NCBI RefSeq assembly: GCF_014839805.1
Contig: NC_051123.1
Coordinates: 6,368,727 to 6,432,726 of the forward strand
Direction: 5' to 3'
Length of the DNA stretch: 64,000 nucleotides
Source of the DNA: Manduca sexta
Taxonomy: Eukaryota; Arthropoda; Insecta; Lepidoptera; Sphingidae
This document shows positions 36,183-47,700 of the stretch, piece after piece. The notes beneath the pieces are model-generated. The model was not told the origin of the DNA, searched no databases, and saw only the letters and a program-made list of their open reading frames with translations. How positions within the stretch are numbered: the stretch's first letter is position 1; each line of letters begins with the position of its first letter. The translations under genes and the position numbers were made by a program.

Positions 36183-36515
36183 TATCCCTAGGTTTCCACA
36201 ATTATGCCGGCGTGTTTGAAATAGGATTTTTTTTTATTTTATTAAAATTAAGACGCAAAACAGATTACAATTAATATTAAAACTAATTATAAAACTAACA
36301 AGCATAAAAACTAGATGGTATTCCTAAACATTGCGCCCTTATACTAGTTAATTACTTACTAGATTTATTATTATAAGTAAGTAAATATACACGCAGGCTG
36401 ATCCCGGAACGCGACACACTTACGTAGTGTGTGTGACATTATGGCGTGTTTTACATATTATTTTCGATGGTTGTTATCCGGTGCATATAAATATCCTACC
36501 AACAGCACCTATAGA
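36183..36515 (+). repeat. Family B repeat, interrupted
   Basis: Left part 'tatccctaggtttccacaat...gccggcgtgttt' and right part 'acacgcaggctgatcccgga' onward match 26471-26760. About 150 bp (36225-36385), opening with a T-run, interrupts the match and looks like a nested insertion. Confidence 0.6.
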
Positions 36516-36593
36516 CATCGGTGAAATTGACAACATATATCTTACATTAATTATCATCATAAACACTATTACAGTGCTAAAAATTTGTTAATT

Positions 36594-37590
36594 TATTTTA
36601 TTTTATTTATTACATTTTATATTCAAAGACTATAAAGGGGGACTTAATCCCGAAGGCATTCTCTACCAGACAACCTTTAGGTGGTGCAGAGACTAAAGAG
36701 GTAGGTGTGCACAACGAGAGAAGGTCGTGGAGAGAACATTAACAAACCAGACTGAAATCAATTAAAAATATAAAAGGTACGTCATATAAATATGCCCACA
36801 TACATAAATACGTACATACATACATACAAACGAAGAAACATACATAAATAATATTATATATATCTACATATATATCATATTGTCATAACTGAAACTAATG
36901 ACGAGATTCTGCCAACCCATCCAAGAATAGTTTCCGAGCTCTCGTTTTAAAACCAAGCCGTGTAGTGGAGGATCTTACTTCGAAAGGGAGCGCGTTCCAC
37001 AGAAGAATAGACTGAACATAGAAAGAAGAGTGGATAAAGTCAGATGTATGTGAAGGACATTTAAGTAGGAGATTATTAGAAGAACGAAGATTCCTGTTGT
37101 GGTTACCACCCAGGTACTAGAAGTGGGGGGATAGATAGGAAGGTGAAGAAGGAGACTTGAGAAGCGAAAATAGTGTAGACAGTGCACGCCATTTACGCCG
37201 CTCTCGGATTGGTAACCACTTTAGTTGAGAGCGATAGGTAGAAACGTGATCGTATTTGCGAAGGTTGAAAATGAATCGAATGCAGTTATTGAGAAGACGG
37301 TCAAATTTATTAAGTTGATCTGCATTCAGGTCCAAAAAGCACACATCACCATAGTCGAAGAGCGGTAGGATTAAGGCTTACACTAGCATTTTTTAGTCTT
37401 TGTGGGAAGAAAATTTTTAAAGCGGTAGAGAGCACGAAGAGCACCGGTGACTTTCCGACTAACAGAAGTTACCTGAGTCTGCCAGCCCAGGTTGGAGTCA
37501 ATGTGAATGCCAAGGTTCTTAACAGAGGTGCACCAAGGAATGACGATTCCGTTATAAATGACTGCTGGAATAGTCATGAATCATAAGGTA
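36594..37590 (-). mobile_element. 5'-truncated jockey/CR1-like LINE, dead
   Basis: On the minus strand it holds the C-terminal end of a non-LTR reverse transcriptase frame in pieces: IPWCTSVKNLGIHIDSNLGW, then a stop and shift near 37380, then FDYGDVCFLDLNADQLNKFD, KWLPIRERRKWRALSTLF, and a further stop before YLGGNHNRNLRSSNNLLLK. The element ends in an A-rich AATAAAATAAAATAAA-like tail at ~36594-36620. There is no target duplication I can define. Confidence 0.8.
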
Positions 37591-37987
37591 AAGGCAAAAA
37601 TTTCGTCTACGCCGTAATAACTTGTGGCGGTATTACACTAATTGTACCGCCACAAACTACTTTTTATTTTAAGACACATTGATATTTGCATGAGGCTTTA
37701 AATTTCCAATTATTTGGCTTCCAAACCTTAGTAAAAAAAAATACGTTTATGAAAATTGCTAAGTAAATATCATAAGGAGTGGATACTTGGAAGCAAGTTT
37801 AAAAATTTGCAAGACGTCTGTTTTAAAAAAAGATATATCTATAATAATTTTCAGTATTAGTTAAAATATGACATATTAGGGTATCGATTAGGTTAATTAC
37901 TGCTTAAAATATATTTTGATAAGATACAAATTTCAATATCTATTGCTCCACTCGATATTAAATTCATACTTGTAACATTTTTACAAT

Positions 37988-38170
37988 CAGGGGCCTTATT
38001 CTCTATCCTGCACGTTATTTTGACAGTGCGTAACAAGCACTTAACACAACGCATCATGTTTAGGACTATAGAAATTTGGCTTACAGAATACCATTCCACG
38101 CACATTTCTCGAAGATAACATGACACGGCCGCGTTACGCGTTTACACTATCATACAGAATAAGGGCCCTG
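37988..38170. mobile_element. MITE with CAGGGGCC termini
   Basis: 183 bp with inverted ends CAGGGGCCTTATTCT / AGAATAAGGGCCCTG. The centre is GC-richer and non-coding. hAT-type elements often begin CAGGG, but the flanks show no 8-bp duplication, so the superfamily is uncertain. It lies ~100 bp past the 3' end of PGRP-3. Confidence 0.75.
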
Positions 38171-38228
38171 TAGCTAAAACATCTCCACATTTGGTCCATT
38201 CAAAACAATTTCACATAATGCAACAACA

Positions 38229-38234
38229 TTTATT
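38229..38234 (-). terminator. Poly(A) signal of PGRP-3
   Basis: AATAAA on the minus strand ~40 nt past the TGA stop. Confidence 0.65.
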
Positions 38235-38273
38235 AACAAAAATTATAAAACAGTCGTATTATCTTTGGTCATT

Positions 38274-38455
38274 TCATATCCTCACGAAGTTGTTCCAGTT
38301 GGTGATTTCGTTGAAGAGTCTGGTTCCTGGGCACTCAGTGGCGGAGACCTGACGATGCCCGATGAGCATGTAGTTGGGCCTGATGTAACCGAGTCGCACG
38401 CCCGCTGCGATCAATTCTTGTGTGGTTTGCATTTGCACCGCCGGCGGGAGGTTTG
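38274..38455 (-). CDS. PGRP-3 last coding exon
   Basis: Acceptor 'tctatttcag'. It encodes NLPPAVQ and GHRQVSATECPG; TGA stop at 38274-38276. Confidence 0.95.
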
Positions 38456-40407
38456 CTGAAATAGATTAATATATAATTTATAAAAATATGTAGGTTTATA
38501 AATAAATGAAATAGCTGGTTTATAAAAAAATGAAATAGTTGGTTTATAAAAAAAATAAAAGCCGCGAGTAAAACCGTATATATTTATAATTTAATAAAAA
38601 TATTTTTTTGATTTTTTAGACGTATTAATCCGAGACATGAACTATTTGTTCCAAATTTCTTTCAAATACGTTAACGGTTACTGCGTTAACTCCTTACGAA
38701 AATACAAAGATCTGAATGTTATCATTAACTTTCGCATTTAAGAGTAAGATTAGACACTCACAAACAAAATCGCCGATGAGCACGATGCCGATACTGTTAC
38801 TGTTATAGCCAGCTGCGTGTGCGCCGACCGCGTCCCAGCCGCGGCCCTCGTACACCGACCCTTCACCGCCGACAGCGAAGCTGAAAATATTCAAATTTAT
38901 TCGTCAAAATACGTTCAGTATAACAAAAGTGATGTCTTACAAAATTCTGTTTATTAAATAAAAAAATGTCTATTTAATGTTCTATTTATAAAAAAAAATA
39001 AAAAAAAATCGTCGTGCTTTATGTATGAAATGATATTTTATATACGCGTTTTTCTATGAATATGTCAACCAATCCCTGTTTTTACTTGTTTTATTTACGT
39101 CAAATACAAGAGATAAGACAAATAAATCGTTAAAATCTTCATGGATTTTTTATTCGGGAAGATACAATTTCCTGTACCGTCCATTTATCTCTAATGGGTA
39201 AGTGTATCGGGTTGAAAAATATCTGAGTGTCCTGAGATCGGAATTTGTACTAATATGGCAAAACTAGGCTCGTCCCGTCTCCCATCATGGACAAATGTAG
39301 GTGCACTAGTTGCGCCTCTGTCTCACCTTTCGGGAATCAAAGCATGAGTTTATGTATGTAAACGGGTGACACAAATCACGTAGCGCCGACCCACATAATA
39401 CGTAGTACATTACAGTGATAATATTACTATCGGAAGGTAATCAATGTTTAAAATGCGTGACGCTACTTCTTATCTTACACACAATAATATAAACAAAGGA
39501 AGATAGTCATTTGGAATTTTGATTTATTTGCGTATATACTGAGACTATTGGCCCTAATGAGCTTCTTAGCGAAATACGAATGTTAATCCCAACAAATCTT
39601 ATGCGAACCTGAACAATAAGAAAAAATGTTACCATGCATGCGCGCGCGCGCACACACACACACTCAAAAAAAAAGGGAGAGGAACGCAGCCCCAACCAGT
39701 GCACCAAATTTTCGCCAAGTGCATTCCGTCCCGTGTTAGGACCGAGCTCCGCCATATCGGGCACAAATTCCGGGCTGATACTGTGCAAATAGTACACTCA
39801 CTTGTATCCAATATCACTCCACCCGTTACTGTTCATGTGGAAGTTCTGCATGGAGCGCATGCTGCGCGCGCACTCGTCCCGGCTGAGGCACACGCCGGGA
39901 ATGTAACTGTGGTGGATCACCACGAACTGCACTGGGTGGTTGAGTGGCGTCGACGTGCGTGCCTCCCTGCCGCCCCACTGCTCCTTGGTTACGAATGGAA
40001 AGTTGAAGGCTGGAAAAAACATTAAGTTTTGAGTATTGACGCCCAAAACCTGGTGGCGATTTGAATTTGGTTTGCGGTATACCCAAAATGTATGCTTTTT
40101 ATAAAAAGCATGCTCTTTGCGTCCTTAAATTTAGCTCGAATATTGAAATGTGTTCATCAGGGGACTTTATGTGGATGATGTTGATGATTGAAATAGAAAT
40201 AACTATGGATATTATTAAGTACTTTATTATCATTCAGGAATATATGCGACATATGTCGTACATTATTTGACCAAGTTCGATTTACTGATTGGTGATAAAA
40301 TGGTGAACTTATGGCTCATACTCACCAGAACTGTAACCTTCAGGACTAGGATAGGCCGATATAAAGCCAATTACGCTAAGGATAACTATTAAAGCGAAGC
40401 TCGCCAT
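38274..40407 (-). CDS. PGRP-3: secreted short peptidoglycan recognition protein, predicted amidase
   Basis: Coding exons are 40326-40407, 39802-40009, 38762-38880 and 38274-38455, giving 196 residues. This is the most compact of the three (2.1 kb). A signal peptide (MASFALIVILSVIGFISA) precedes a single PGRP domain that ends only a few residues after NWNNF. Predicted active-site residues are His60 (VIHHSY), Tyr96 (SDIGY), His170 (GHRQV), Thr176 and Cys178 (ATECPG); Cys68/Cys74 match the family disulfide. All splice sites are consensus and intron phases 1, 2, 1 match the paralogues. Coding exons are markedly GC-rich against AT-rich introns. Extracellular peptidoglycan cleavage is inferred from the family and residues. 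Confidence 0.96.
38762..38880 (-). CDS. PGRP-3 third coding exon (119 nt)
   Basis: Acceptor 'tattttcag' and donor T|GTGAGT. It encodes FAVGGEGSVYEGRGW through GIVLIGDFV. Confidence 0.95.
39185..39360 (+). repeat. Degenerate SINE, plus
   Basis: Decayed body (GGAATTTGTACTAATATGGC, CATCATGGACAAATGTAGG, TTGCGCCTCTGTCTCACC) of the 26197 family, inside a PGRP-3 intron. Confidence 0.6.
39612..39793 (-). repeat. SINE fragment abutting PGRP-3 exon donor
   Basis: Reverse-orientation SINE body (CGGAATTTGTGCCCGATATG on the minus strand) starting ~8 bp from the exon 39802-40009 donor and ending in a CG/CA dinucleotide run at 39641-39662. The tRNA-like head is missing. Confidence 0.75.
39802..40009 (-). 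CDS. PGRP-3 second coding exon
   Basis: Acceptor 'ttttttccag' and donor AA|GTGAGT. It encodes FNFPFVTKEQW, the first zinc His (IHHSY), the disulfide Cys pair and DIGY. 208 nt, as in PGRP-2. Confidence 0.95.
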
Positions 40408-40411
40408 TTTT
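40326..40411 (-). CDS. PGRP-3 signal-peptide exon (coding from 40407)
   Basis: Acceptor 'tttctttcgtttcag' leaves only four A bases before the ATG at 40407-40405; donor G|GTGAGT. The strong acceptor directly before the ATG shows that a 5' untranslated exon exists upstream. Confidence 0.9.
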
Positions 40412-42130
40412 CTGAAACGAAAGAAAATTCAGGCTATGTATTTATTATTTACAACTATTTATTATTCTTATTTTATTTTTGTTTTTTTACGGTGTCATTA
40501 TGTAGGATCATTTTGATATTGTGTTGCGCTGGCCTTGAGGTGAGTAGACTGAAATTATTTTCTAAGATTGTGGTAGACGCTTTTACACCAAATAAATAGT
40601 ATTTTAGTTATTAAAAAAAATATTTTTTAAATTTGGAATTTCGCGCTCCTTGCCAGTGTCACCTAGTAGCACTTCTTTCACCGTACCCTAAAGCAAGCTT
40701 TGACATCTACAGAACACATTACATATATATGTGTGCATACGTAGTTATAGCTTTCTGTGTTGATAATGGCGGTTGCGGTAAATTACGTTCACTGGTGAGT
40801 AGTAGTGGCGAAAACGTGTAGGTGCACTAAACTGCTTCAAGGATACGATAGCGTGATTGTCAAAGTCAAGAACCTATCTTAGATTATAATTAAAATTATC
40901 TAATCAACAAATCGGCGCATGTCAGATGCGCACGGATAGCGGTTAAATCGACGAAAACGATTACAATTGAATCACGCCATTTGTTATTTCAAAATGCTAG
41001 TTATTGATGCTAATGGTATTTTTTATTATACAATTCAGTTAGTAATGCATTATAAAATAAAACAAGTTGAACTAATAAAATTTGGATTTAGACGACTTTG
41101 GATAGAAAATGTAAAACTACATTCAATTTACAGTACAATCTAATTTTATAAGAAAATAAATTTAATTATCTTCAAAGTGCCAGGCTACCCTCAAAGTTAT
41201 GATTATGTATCGGTTTACCCGGCAAAAAAGATGAAGATTAGTGCATCGCCAAAACCAATGTTTATGTTGCCCGAGGTTGTTAATACTCTATGAATAAAAA
41301 ATATGTAAAAAGCTTAGCAAATTAACTTCTAATATTATCAATAAACTGGAATATAGACTTCGGATTTTACCTCGATTCTAAAACGTATAGGCGCTTACTA
41401 CTCATTTTATAGTTTGTAAATAATATTTAAGAATTTTTTAGAGATCTAAAAAGTATCATTTTTACTTTAAAGTTCAAATGCCCAAACCAGAGGGCAGTGC
41501 TAACCGTTTATCTATTTTATTGTATGCCATAAAGATGATTGACGGTCCACGATTATTGACTGTAAAATGAAGGAAAATTCGTTCTGCGACGGTTCTACTG
41601 CGCACATCAAAATTCCACTGACCCTATGATAACAACAAAATATTATGAAACAGAATAGCAGATGATGATAGAACAAAAAACATATTTTTGAATATTCTAG
41701 ATACATCGAACCACAAGAATTGTTTATGTGTTTTTTTAACTGTATTTTTCCACAGCAATAAATCTTTAAAAATGTTTGAGTCGTAGTAATACCTTATTTA
41801 AATTTAAGTATTCCAATAGATTATATCATTAATTAAATACCATCTATGTCGATAAACCGGTATAAGAATAGCAAACAAGACACACCTGTCGTTTTATAAC
41901 TTTATGTATATGTTTAGCAAAATGAGTTTATATTAGAAATATTTCTCTAACCTGCTAGTATGAAACGAAACATTATTGACCTAAATAAGCTATTATGGCA
42001 ATAATATATCACGTTCTTGAAATAAATATTTTCTAATGACACTGAAAATTGCATATAATATTATGTAACTTAAACTAAAATATGTTTTGCTGACTCTATT
42101 AAAGCTTAATAAAATATATAAGTACTAATA

Positions 42131-42242
42131 TTTGACCATGTATTGTTAAGGGATCTAATAATACTTTAATAAGCAACAATACATGGTCGATTATAAGCAT
42201 TTTATAATTGACCATGTATTGTTAAGGTATCTAATAATACTT
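42131..42242. repeat. Direct plus inverted repeat cluster in PGRP-3 first intron
   Basis: TTGACCATGTATTGTTAAGG followed by an ATCTAATAATACTT segment occurs twice in direct orientation (from 42132 and 42209). Between them lies an inverted copy, giving 22-bp arms 42175-42196 and 42202-42223 with one mismatch and a 5-nt loop. Confidence 0.85.
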
Positions 42243-42407
42243 ACTTAAAATATGATTTTCTGTACTTATGCTCATAAAATTAAGTCTCTTTTTATTTTTA
42301 TTATTTTAAGAATAATTAAATAAATACTAGTATTAATAATACTGTTTTTACGAAATAAGCTGATATTGTTAGTAATTGTTAATATATTTATTTTAATAAA
42401 AACTTAC

Positions 42408-42525
42408 CTAATGATTATTGCGAACTTCGCAGCCTCTTTGGCAATTAAAAATACAACACTCGCCTCTCAGACGACCTAACAATTTATGCGTCGGATTCAC
42501 TTACAAGGGGTTTTATATAAAACGG
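42408..42525 (-). promoter_or_regulatory. PGRP-3 promoter and untranslated first exon (putative)
   Basis: On the minus strand TATATAAAA (42519-42511) is followed by ~80-110 nt of GC-richer sequence ending TTAG|GTAAGT (exon end 42408). A start near 42488 would give an ~80-nt leader exon spliced to 40411. The donor is near-perfect and the TATA strong; the link to the coding exon is inferred. Confidence 0.65.
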
Positions 42526-42939
42526 TAGTTGAGGCGCGACATACGTTATAGATTATTCGGCCAATTATAGGTATATATGAATAATTTGTCGCCAATGATA
42601 AATAGTATGTATGTGACGCAACAATTGGCTAGGGTAATAACATTTTCCTTGATACTGATCATCATTGATACGTATCGCAAACTTTCGTATACATAATAAA
42701 CTTTTACTGAAACTCAAATTTGATTGATTGCATAATATTTTATCGTTCAAATATAATTGTGAATCAATACAAATTCAAAATTGGACTTGTATTACACGAG
42801 AGGTGCCTCGTGGCGTGGTTATTAATAGCGTAGAGATTTGTAAATTTTGAGCCGCAATCTTTCGGCGTAGCGTGCTTTTTCTTGTTTATGGTTGATTTTA
42901 AGGTACGAATTTACAATTTTTGTAGGATTTTTAATAATT

Positions 42940-43090
42940 TTTCATGTTTGTGCGAATGTTAGACATTGTAATTAAATTGTTGGATTTTATCGCGTTTTTT
43001 ATATTATTATTTTGTCCCAACGTTCGACGAGGAAAACTTTGCAGTCTCCATGGTCATGTGGTCCTCCTGGAAAATAATTTTATTTCAATA
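42940..43090 (+). repeat. Dispersed repeat family C
   Basis: 'tgcgaatgttagacattg' followed by 'gattttatcgcgttttt' and a 'gcagtctccatggtcatg' block. Same family at 47135-47235 and 57195-57320, and reversed pieces near 50075-50120. No coding content. Confidence 0.6.
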
Positions 43091-43614
43091 CCATATTTAA
43101 AGCCAAATGCTTGCAATGCACAAATTGTTATGTACGATATTAGATTAGTTGCTCAAACGTTTTTGTAAAGACTGTCGATTTCTGTGATCGGTATGAAGCA
43201 ATAAGTCACAGTAATACGATACTAATACCACATCGGGCACAAATCCAATCCCAAATTACGTCTGTAATAATCAATATTACGGCTAACTGCAATTGCAATG
43301 TAATTAAAACTGACGTCACAAGGATCTATTGAATTTTGACCTTCGCGTACAATGTCCATTGCCAGACTGACGGTGAGCTCTGGCATGCATTTTTTCTCAA
43401 GGTATTGATCGTGGTTATCGTGCCGTTAATTGGTCAAACGGTATTCAGTTTATAGTAGTTTAGACTAATACTATATATTTACACATTACAAGGAATTTGA
43501 TTTAATCACACTAAGATTATGGATTAAATTGATGCTAGATTGAACGGGCAATGGTTGCTTAATTATTTAAATGTTGCTTTTGTATGCGATTCTGTGTTTT
43601 TTTAATTGTGAATT

Positions 43615-43800
43615 ATGAGTAAGAAATAACCTCCTCCTAGCCGAATTTCGAATACAGCGGCCAATCTCAACGGTGATCAGCCAGGTACGCAGGATATATT
43701 ATAGTGCACAAGTGTGTGCGCAATACACAGGTGCACTCTCTGTTCCTCCACTCTCATAGTTCGGTGAGACACCCGCATAAGCTGCTTACATACTTGTATT
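43615..43800 (+). repeat. GC-richer repeat fragment
   Basis: Block 'cctcctagccgaatttcgaa ... ggtgcactctctgttcctcc' has the look of a decayed dispersed element; no other copy lies in this window, so this is a low-confidence call. Confidence 0.35.
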
Positions 43801-44573
43801 CCTGACTATTAGCCTATTCTGACTACTCGGCCATTATCTAAGTCAGAGGTAATAGTTTGTTGCCGTATAGTTATTACAATCGGTATATTAATTAATGGAT
43901 CATTTTTCTACATTTACCTACGATAACGATTTCATTAGTTATCACTTTTCAAGTATCCGATTCAAACAATGAGTAGGCACACGTTACGTGGAAATGTGTT
44001 TGAAGGACTATGGGGTTACCCAGTATCTAACGACTGTTAAACTGCGGTCAGCTTTCGTCAATGTTAACTTGCATTATCTCAACTCTTTGATGGATTATGC
44101 TGGCAAGGGGATGGTAGTCGGTGCTGACAGATATGTTGTCCATATGTTGTCCTATTTAGAAAAGATGAGTACCAGCCGACTAAGAGGTACTATTGCATAA
44201 TTCAATTATACAGGGTTAATTTCACATCGGTTAATAAACGAAACCACATACCTACTCGTCTTTATCACTGCTTACATTGTAGCAAAAATCATCCATGCAT
44301 GACCAAAATCCCAGTTTTACTTCTCTAATTGTTTTACCATTTTGTAATTTAGTGCGAATATGGTATGTATATGAATGTTTTTCTGATAGAAAATGTGATT
44401 TTGCCGATGCGACGAATTCTCTTATCGTAGTGGCAATAGGGCGCGGAAAATTAAAATTATTTTTATTGATTTTGTTTAAAACTTGCATTTCTTTTTATCT
44501 ACGGTTCGAGTAAGTTATTGTGTTATTTTCAAGAAAATAAGTGTGTGGTTTTATTTAGTAACGCAATATCAAG

Positions 44574-44767
44574 ATGAGCCTATTGGAGCAAGTAGCAATG
44601 CTGCAGTCAATAGACAACTCAAAACCTAGCGTGTACTTTACAAACAAACCTTTCGCGCCCTTAGAACTAAGATGATCAAACTGAAAAAAGACGATTTGTC
44701 AGAAACGAATAAAAAGACATTTGAAAACAATACAGACGGCAGTGAATTGGGCGGTCGTCGCAAGTGA
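44574..44767 (+). other. Two overlapping small ORFs, unidentified
   Basis: ATG at 44574 opens 33 codons (MSLLEQVAMLQSIDNSKPSV...) ending in a TGA that overlaps the ATG of a second 31-codon frame (MIKLKKDDLSETNKKTFENN...ending GGRRK). The overlapping ATGA could equally be one frame broken by a one-base indel. Composition is protein-like and hydrophilic. 'ttttatttag' before 44557 could be an acceptor. I do not recognise the protein; it could be a retro-copy fragment. Confidence 0.3.
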
Positions 44768-44769
44768 GA

Positions 44770-47700
44770 TTCTATGATTTTGTCTTTTTTTCGTCATAGG
44801 GTTATAGACCATGATTTGGAGGGGCGTTTTTTAACAAAATCAGAAAACACATATATAAATTTTGAGTCAGGTCACTTAGTACTAAGCGTGCGCTTTATTC
44901 ATTAACAACAACGTAAAATCGAAGCAGTTGTTTAGACATAATCTTTATGCATTGTTTTAAAGGCGAATAGCCTATCGGTAGATAAGTCCTATTATGGATA
45001 GCCTATCGTTCATCAAATGTCTGGAATTAGGAAAGTAACAAATAACAAAATATTTGAATGAAAATAGTTGAAGATATGAAATGAATCATATTTAACATGA
45101 ATATAGGCTTTACGAATCCACTATCCAATACGTCTTTTGTAAAATAAAAATCTAAATAGGTCATGAAAACAGACTAGTAAGGTTCTAAAATCAGGGCTAG
45201 ATTGGGAACGTAACCGGGGTATTTGTATTTTTTTGTTTTTTATCTCGAGCTGTACACTGTTTTTTTAAATAAATTATTAGAAATTCACAAATAATATTTT
45301 TTTAAATAGAATGTGTTTCACCACATTACTATATAAGCTAGGTAAATAAAAACTTTACAGTACTAAATTATAAATGGAATACTAGATTATAGTTCTAAGT
45401 ATAGCCCGAACAGGAAAACAAAAACCTCATCACGCTGCAGTGAATTATGGAACTAATTTTATAGTACTGACAATTTTAATTTTAAAACAAAAATGCAGAT
45501 GTGGCGCCCCCTAACAGTTATTTTTGCTTTCCTAATTCTATAATATGAAATATTTTATAAAAAAAAACTGTAATTTAAAATAGAATAACGTAACTTTTTA
45601 AAAGGACTAAGAACATCCATATTTATAAAAATTCAAAGAAACCGTGACATATTGTAGAGGAAGGAAACGTCACGGCTGTCGGCTATTTCGGGTTTAGGGA
45701 ATTACTGAAGATGTTATTAATGTTTGTTAGTATCATTCACGTGTAACATATCGAACGTTCACAGAAATTCAATCATTTACATGGCAGGGGAGTTACACTT
45801 GGCCCTAATTACAATTTGTTATATACCTACAAATAACAGTTCTGTTGTTCAAATAACATATTAATTAATGTAGATATTGTCTTAGATTATTATTAATAAA
45901 ATATATTTGTCTAATTGGTGTTTTGTTAGAATAACAATGTGATGCAATATTAGAACCTTATCCCTGTTTATCCCCGATGAAGTACTTACTAAGAAAAGGC
46001 AATTTGTTACAGTTCTTCATAACCTACCTACCTATCGTAACCTACTTACTATGGATATGTTCCGAAGCAATTCTTATGCGCTCGGTCTTCATACCGAATG
46101 CACGCCCATTCACGGGGGTCATTTGTCGCGGCCCTAGGAACACAGTTAAGTGCAATGACATGTAATAAAAACATCTTAGGTTAAGTGTGTATACCTCATG
46201 GTTGCCAATTCACATTGAGGCTTATAACGGCTCGCGAACATTTCCTGGCCTTCTCCCCTCTTCCTATCCTAAGATAGTTCTTTACCCTTCCCAACTATCC
46301 CCTCCTCACTTTTTATTTATTTATTTATTTATTATAAGTTCTCCAAAAAAGATAACACATAAATCAATTACCGCTTAACATAAAAATAAAATATGGTATA
46401 AGACAATGTGCATCTTACATCTAAGGAGACACAGCATGCATTAAGTATTTAAGAAAATAAAAAGAAAGAAAGACATAAACGTATCGAACAATAAAAAAAA
46501 ATTTTAAAAATAAGCAGTTTAAACATGACATATTTTGGAATTAAGTAAGAACTATAAAAAACATATAAAATTATAAAATCTCTAAAATTATTAAAATCAA
46601 AAACAAAAATTAACATTATTATCAAAAACAAAAATTAACATTATTAAAATCAAAAACAAAAATTAACAACAATAATTAACAACAATTATTGTTGTTAAGC
46701 TGCAGGGCTTAGCCACTGGACTCCAATAAACCGTTCGTAGGTTTCCGTCGGTGTCAACTGCGGGGTGCGACACTCAAAAAAAAACCTACAAGATATGTGA
46801 TAGAGATCAAAACATAATTTCAAAATAAGTTCCTCCCACATAACCTACAGGGTATTTTTTTATTTCCTTAAATATGTTATTTACCAAAGAAAACTTCTTA
46901 TAAATTCATAGGAATGATAACAGGGTTTTTTTATTACCGATCTTATTCAATAATAAGGAGACACGATAATATGTAATTTTTAAGGAAAGGTGAGAGGTTA
47001 AACGATTGTAAGTACAAATTTGTTAGAAAAATAATATTGAGTTCATTTAAGGGATTTTACCTACGACATCACAACAGACGTTTTAAGACATTTAGTTCAG
47101 TGTTTTTACCTTATAATGATTTCTTATGTTTACGCGAATGTTAGACATCGAAATAAAATATTTTTTCTCTAACCATAAAGTTCCCCTCGTGATCATGAAG
47201 GCTGCAGTCTTCGAAACGGAGGGAGAAAATCATAAGAAACAAATGCACGATACAAGTCGAAAAATAAGTATTTTTCGATGTTTTTACCTTAGTTCCTTCT
47301 AATCATTGTTGTTACATTATTGGTTACGTCACTTTGTGAAATCAAAGATACGAAACATTGATATTTGTTTTGTCTCGGTCGTTGAAAGAATATTGTTATT
47401 TTAGGGCCTATGGAAACAGGAAAGTAGTTACTGTACGGCAGCTAGTGAAGTGCACGGGGCCCTTAAGACTGGAGACTATTACACCCTGACAAGTGGTTTT
47501 CTTTAGGTCAACACCTTGTAAAATTGGTGGAGGTATAGTGAAGACCTTTTATCATATACACCTGGTTCTTTTGTTATCCAGTTGCGCCACTGGATGCAGA
47601 CCACGTTTTACGCGCATTTTCGATACGCACACCCTCTTCATGCTTTCAGCTTATATTATTTTGTATATACGTGAAAGTACAATTTAACTATGTCTTATTA

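Noticed and set aside
36975..37577. Minus-strand frames considered as a host gene
   Set aside because: They are consecutive shifted pieces of one non-LTR reverse transcriptase C-terminal region, with stops between them and an A-rich tail.
44252..44488. 78-residue minus-strand frame starting MQVLNKINKN
   Set aside because: Begins at a true ATG and looks somewhat protein-like, but has AT-biased codons, no recognised domain and no supporting splice or repeat evidence.
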